Origin: Saccharopolyspora galaxeae
GTDB lineage: Bacteria; Actinomycetota; Actinomycetes; Mycobacteriales; Pseudonocardiaceae
NCBI RefSeq assembly: GCF_016526145.1
Contig: NZ_JADDUE010000002.1
Location: 654,681-718,680 of the forward strand
Direction of reading: 5' to 3'
Length of the DNA: 64,000 nucleotides
Below, one piece after another: positions 61,481 to 64,000 of this stretch (position 1 is its first letter; every line of letters begins with the position of its first letter). The notes beneath the pieces are model-generated. The model worked only from the letters and a program-made list of their open reading frames with translations. It was not told where the DNA came from and made no database searches. The translations under genes and the position numbers were made by a program.

Positions 61481-61724
61481 CGCGCGCTCCTCTCCGCGTC
61501 CGGGCATCGACCGGCGCGATCATACGGCGCGCGTGCGCGATTCCTGCCGGGCAGCGGTGTTGCTTCGGCCGCGCAGCGGAACCTCGGTGCGGTGCGGACT
61601 CGCCCTGTGCGGCGGGACTGCTCGCTGCCGCGGCGGAGCGCACTGCCTTGCAGCGGAGCTCACCGGTGCTCGCTGCTTGCCGCGGGACTCGTTGCCGCGC
61701 AGGGGTTTCCTACCGCGGCGGAGC

Positions 61725-62243
61725 TCACTGCCGCAGGCGTTCCAGGCGGTTCGAGAGCATCCGCTCGAAATCCGGGCGCCGTGCGTGCTGCTGCTCGTGC
61801 TCCAGCAGCACCACCAGCTCGGACTCGGAGAACCCGCGCAGCTTGCCGCGCAGTTGCGGCAGGCTCATCTGGTCGTACTCCGGCAGCACCGCGAGGTCGT
61901 CGCCGAGCGCGGACGGTTCTCCCAGGTCGGTGACCGGTCCCGGTGCCGGCTCGGCCGTGCCCGTGCCGCCTGCGGCCGCGCCACCGGCGGGACCGGGCTG
62001 TTCGTCCTCGTCGAAGGTCGCCCACTCCGGCTGCTGCTCGGTGCCGCGCAGCGCGGACAGCGCCTCGTCGCCTTTGATGGCCAGTTCGGTGACCTGCTGC
62101 TGCACCCGCATCGACACTTGCAACGCCTGGCTGACGACGGTGACCGGCAGGCCGAGTAGCTGACCCGGCAGGCGCTTGGCCTCTTCGACGGTGACGGCCG
62201 CGAGCCCGGCCGCGACCCGGATCGGCAACGGAAACGACGACAT
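61725..62243 (-). CDS. Lipid-droplet-associated protein (Rv1109c-like)
   Basis: 172 aa from ATG 62243. N-terminal amphipathic/hydrophobic part (MSSFPLPIRVAAGLAAVTVE, LLGLPVTVVSQALQVSMRVQ), a Gly/Ala/Pro linker, then helical tail LPEYDQMSLPQLRGKLRGFSESELVVLLEHEQQHARRPDFERML. The tail resembles a dimerisation or helical-bundle module. Position beside ispH and xseA is that of Rv1109c; proteins of this group have been found on lipid droplets in rhodococci and relatives. Confidence 0.8.
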   Translation of the reverse strand: MSSFPLPIRVAAGLAAVTVEEAKRLPGQLLGLPVTVVSQALQVSMRVQQQVTELAIKGDEALSALRGTEQQPEWATFDEDEQPGPAGGAAAGGTGTAEPAPGPVTDLGEPSALGDDLAVLPEYDQMSLPQLRGKLRGFSESELVVLLEHEQQHARRPDFERMLSNRLERLRQ

Positions 62244-62496
62244 GGCCACAGCCTGCCGCACGCGCCCGGCAGAAGCCATCGAACCCGTGCGGAATCTTGC
62301 ACTCGCAGTACCTGTTCCCCGAACCGCGATTAGTCTGATCGAACTAGGCAGCGCATCCGGACGGCCCAATCGAGCCGTTGGGTCCACTCGTGATCACTGA
62401 ACGTGCTCACGGAACCGGTGAGAGTGGGTCACGCAACGGAGCCATGAGCCGGTGGCCGGGCTGACCCTCACCGGGACGATCCGTACCCTTGAAACC

Positions 62497-63567
62497 ATGA
62501 CGACCTCGCCGCAGGCCACCGAGCCCGCCAACTCGGCAGACCACGCTGACCAGGCAGGACCCGGCGCAGCGCCGGACGCGACGAACTCGGCCGCTGCGCA
62601 GAAGCGGGTGCTGCTGGCCAAGCCCCGCGGCTACTGCGCCGGCGTGGACCGCGCCGTCGACACCGTCGAGAAGGCGCTGGAGACCTACGGTCCACCGGTG
62701 TACGTGCGCAAGGAGATCGTGCACAACAAGCACGTCGTGCAGACCCTCGAAGAGCGCGGCGTGATCTTCGTGGAGGAGGCCTCCGAGGTCCCCGAGGGCG
62801 CGCTGGTCGTGTTCTCCGCGCACGGCGTTTCGCCCGCGGTGCACGAGGAGGCCAAGAACCGCAACCTGCGCACCATCGACGCCACCTGCCCGCTGGTGAC
62901 GAAGGTGCACAAGGAGGTCAACCGGTTCGCCCGCGACGACTACGACATCCTGCTGATCGGTCACGAGGGCCACGAGGAGGTCGAGGGCACCTCGGGCGAG
63001 GCCCCGGACCGGGTGCAGCTGGTCGACAAGCCCGAGGACGTCGACAAGGTCGACGTGCGCGACCCGAACAAGGTCGTGTGGCTGTCGCAGACCACGCTCA
63101 GCGTGGACGAGACGATGGAGCGGGTCGACCAGATCAAGGACCGGTTCCCGGATCTGCAGGCGCCGCCGAGCGACGACATCTGCTACGCCACCTCCAACCG
63201 GCAGGTGGCGGTGAAGGCGATGGCCGCGGAATGCGATCTGGTCCTGGTGGTCGGCTCGCAGAATTCGTCCAATTCCAAGCGGCTGGTCGAGGTCGCGATG
63301 CAGGCGGGCGCCACCGACGCGCACCTGGTCGACTACGCCGAGCAGATCGAGGAATCCTGGTTCGACGACGTCTCCACCGTCGGCGTCACCAGCGGTGCTT
63401 CGGTGCCGGACGTGCTGGTCATGCAGGTTCTCGACCATCTCGCCGAGCGCGGCTGGGGTGATGTCGAGGAGGTCACCACCGCGAACGAGAAGGTGTCCTT
63501 CGCGCTGCCGCGGGAATTGCGCAAGGACCTCAAGGACAACCCGGACTCGCCCAAGGGCGTGCGCTGA
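62497..63567 (+). CDS. ispH: 4-hydroxy-3-methylbut-2-enyl diphosphate reductase
   Basis: 356 aa from ATG 62497 (in-frame upstream ATG-like codon at 62452 adds 15 unlikely residues). 4Fe-4S cysteines in [24 protein letters not shown] and [10 protein letters not shown]; diphosphate-binding [34 protein letters not shown]. Last step of the MEP pathway, giving IPP and DMAPP. An extra 45-residue Ala/Asp-rich head precedes the catalytic domain, common in actinobacteria. Confidence 0.95.
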   Translation: MTTSPQATEPANSADHADQAGPGAAPDATNSAAAQKRVLLAKPRGYCAGVDRAVDTVEKALETYGPPVYVRKEIVHNKHVVQTLEERGVIFVEEASEVPEGALVVFSAHGVSPAVHEEAKNRNLRTIDATCPLVTKVHKEVNRFARDDYDILLIGHEGHEEVEGTSGEAPDRVQLVDKPEDVDKVDVRDPNKVVWLSQTTLSVDETMERVDQIKDRFPDLQAPPSDDICYATSNRQVAVKAMAAECDLVLVVGSQNSSNSKRLVEVAMQAGATDAHLVDYAEQIEESWFDDVSTVGVTSGASVPDVLVMQVLDHLAERGWGDVEEVTTANEKVSFALPRELRKDLKDNPDSPKGVR

Positions 63568-63580
63568 TCGAGCCTTCTGG

Positions 63581-63616
63581 CGGCCCGTCCCCGATTCTCG
63601 GGGGCGGGCCGTTTTT
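63581..63616 (+). terminator. Intrinsic terminator after ispH
   Basis: CGGCCCGTCCCC pairs with GGGGGCGGGCCG around GATTCTC, then TTTTT. One of few U-tract terminators in the window. Confidence 0.9.
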
Positions 63617-63766
63617 CTTTCACCGGAAGAACGTGTCGGGGCGGCCCGAATTCGACCGGTGCGTTCGCTCCGGAGTCCGCGTGCGGCGTTCTCCTCGCCA
63701 CTTCGATGTTGGGGAGCGACCGGATCCGCCGCCCGTTCCGGTCGGACCGACGGTGGCGAAGTCCGC

Positions 63767-64000
63767 TCAGTCGAAGAAGTCGTCGCCCCGGGAACGCCGC
63801 GGGCGCCGCGGCGGTTCGCCGCCGGGTTTCTGCCCACCCGGATTCGGGCCGCCCTGCCTGGGGCCGCCCTGGCCGGGCCCGCCCTGCCGCGGTTGGCCCT
63901 GGCGAGGTTGGCCCTGGCGCGGCGGCTCGGCCCTGCCGCGGCCGGGCGCCGGCCGGCCGCCGCCCTCGCCGCGCCCCCCCCCGCGCTCCTCGCGCTGCCG
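63767..64000 (-). CDS. C-terminal tail of a Gly/Arg/Gln/Pro-rich protein (5' end outside)
   Basis: 77 residues, open to the window edge. Composition is low-complexity: RQGQPRQGQPRQGGPGQGGP repeats, KPGGEPPRRPRRSRG, ending DDFFD. A run of nine C (63974-63982) encodes three Gly. The gene next to ispH in mycobacteria (Rv1111c) is a DUF6542-type membrane protein, and this may be its disordered tail; that is inference from position. Confidence 0.65.
   Translation of the reverse strand, partial: RQREERGGGRGEGGGRPAPGRGRAEPPRQGQPRQGQPRQGGPGQGGPRQGGPNPGGQKPGGEPPRRPRRSRGDDFFD

Noticed and set aside
62330..62400. Further copy of the 51-bp palindrome near CGGCCCAATCGAGCCGTTGGGTCC
   Set aside because: Only the inner CCAA/TTGG part resembles the family; the GAG(T/C)GAAC ends and arm pairing are missing.

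Overview
The window is high-GC actinobacterial chromosome. Third codon positions are almost always G or C, GTG and TTG starts are common, and the gene set includes mycothiol conjugate amidase (mca), a Z-prenyl synthase beside hemolysin III, GuaB1, a PIN-PhoH protein and ESX-type small proteins. Gene order from about 27.4 to 45.7 kb (thiolase, SGNH hydrolase, cbs, Pra-like proline-rich protein, metB, greA, DUF4307, mca, small membrane protein, YyaL-like protein, hemolysin III, Z-prenyl synthase) and from 54.5 kb onward (fumC, glpX, xseB, xseA, lipid-droplet-associated protein, ispH) matches the order I recall from Mycobacterium tuberculosis Rv1074c-Rv1111c. A Pseudonocardiaceae genome (for example Saccharopolyspora or a relative) is my inference. 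No rRNA, IS element, integrase or CRISPR array was seen.

Layout. 0-4.4 kb: end of a peptide ABC transporter ATPase, a DUF574 methyltransferase, an S10-like peptidase, a family 5 uracil-DNA glycosylase and a DinB-like protein. 4.6-7.0 kb: a four-gene minus-strand operon of small ESX-associated proteins, followed by about 780 bp without a gene. 7.7-9.1 kb: type II NADH dehydrogenase. 9.1-16.4 kb: an accessory stretch with a very short ORF, an MvdD-like ATP-grasp ligase, an odd class I tRNA with a UAA anticodon, a membrane protein gene interrupted by an apparent frameshift, and a giant STAND NTPase with 14 WD40 blades. The only two in-frame TTA codons I found by eye in the window lie in the two plus-strand genes either side of this tRNA. 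16.4-23.9 kb: two glycosyltransferases, DUF2165, an ECF sigma factor with a SnoaL-like tail, recQ and a YidC homologue. 23.9-27.3 kb: a class F sortase with its overlapping surface-protein substrate, then a Bax-inhibitor-1 family protein.

27.4-45.7 kb is the conserved block: beta-oxidation thiolase, sulfur amino-acid genes (cbs, metB), ilvA, hppD divergent from an Lrp regulator, greA, mca, and envelope/isoprenoid genes. 45.7-46.6 kb holds two tandem small secreted chaplin/rodlin-like proteins. 46.9-56.0 kb: a DUF885-type metallohydrolase, PIN-PhoH, guaB1, a DUF3800 protein, a DUF4288 protein coupled to an ATP-dependent DNA ligase, and fumC. 56.1-64 kb: a thioredoxin-reductase-like ferredoxin reductase, a secreted trypsin, glpX, exonuclease VII genes, ispH, and the C-terminal tail of a further protein.

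Genome-level structure. Five copies of a roughly 50-bp nested palindrome with ends GAG(T/C)GAACGG...CCGTTC(A/G)CTC sit at gene 3' ends, mostly between convergent genes, and look like a family of mobile or specialised terminator elements. Other convergent pairs end in unrelated perfect hairpins. Other repeats are a 24-bp minisatellite before the thiolase gene and an 18-bp tandem repeat before ilvA.
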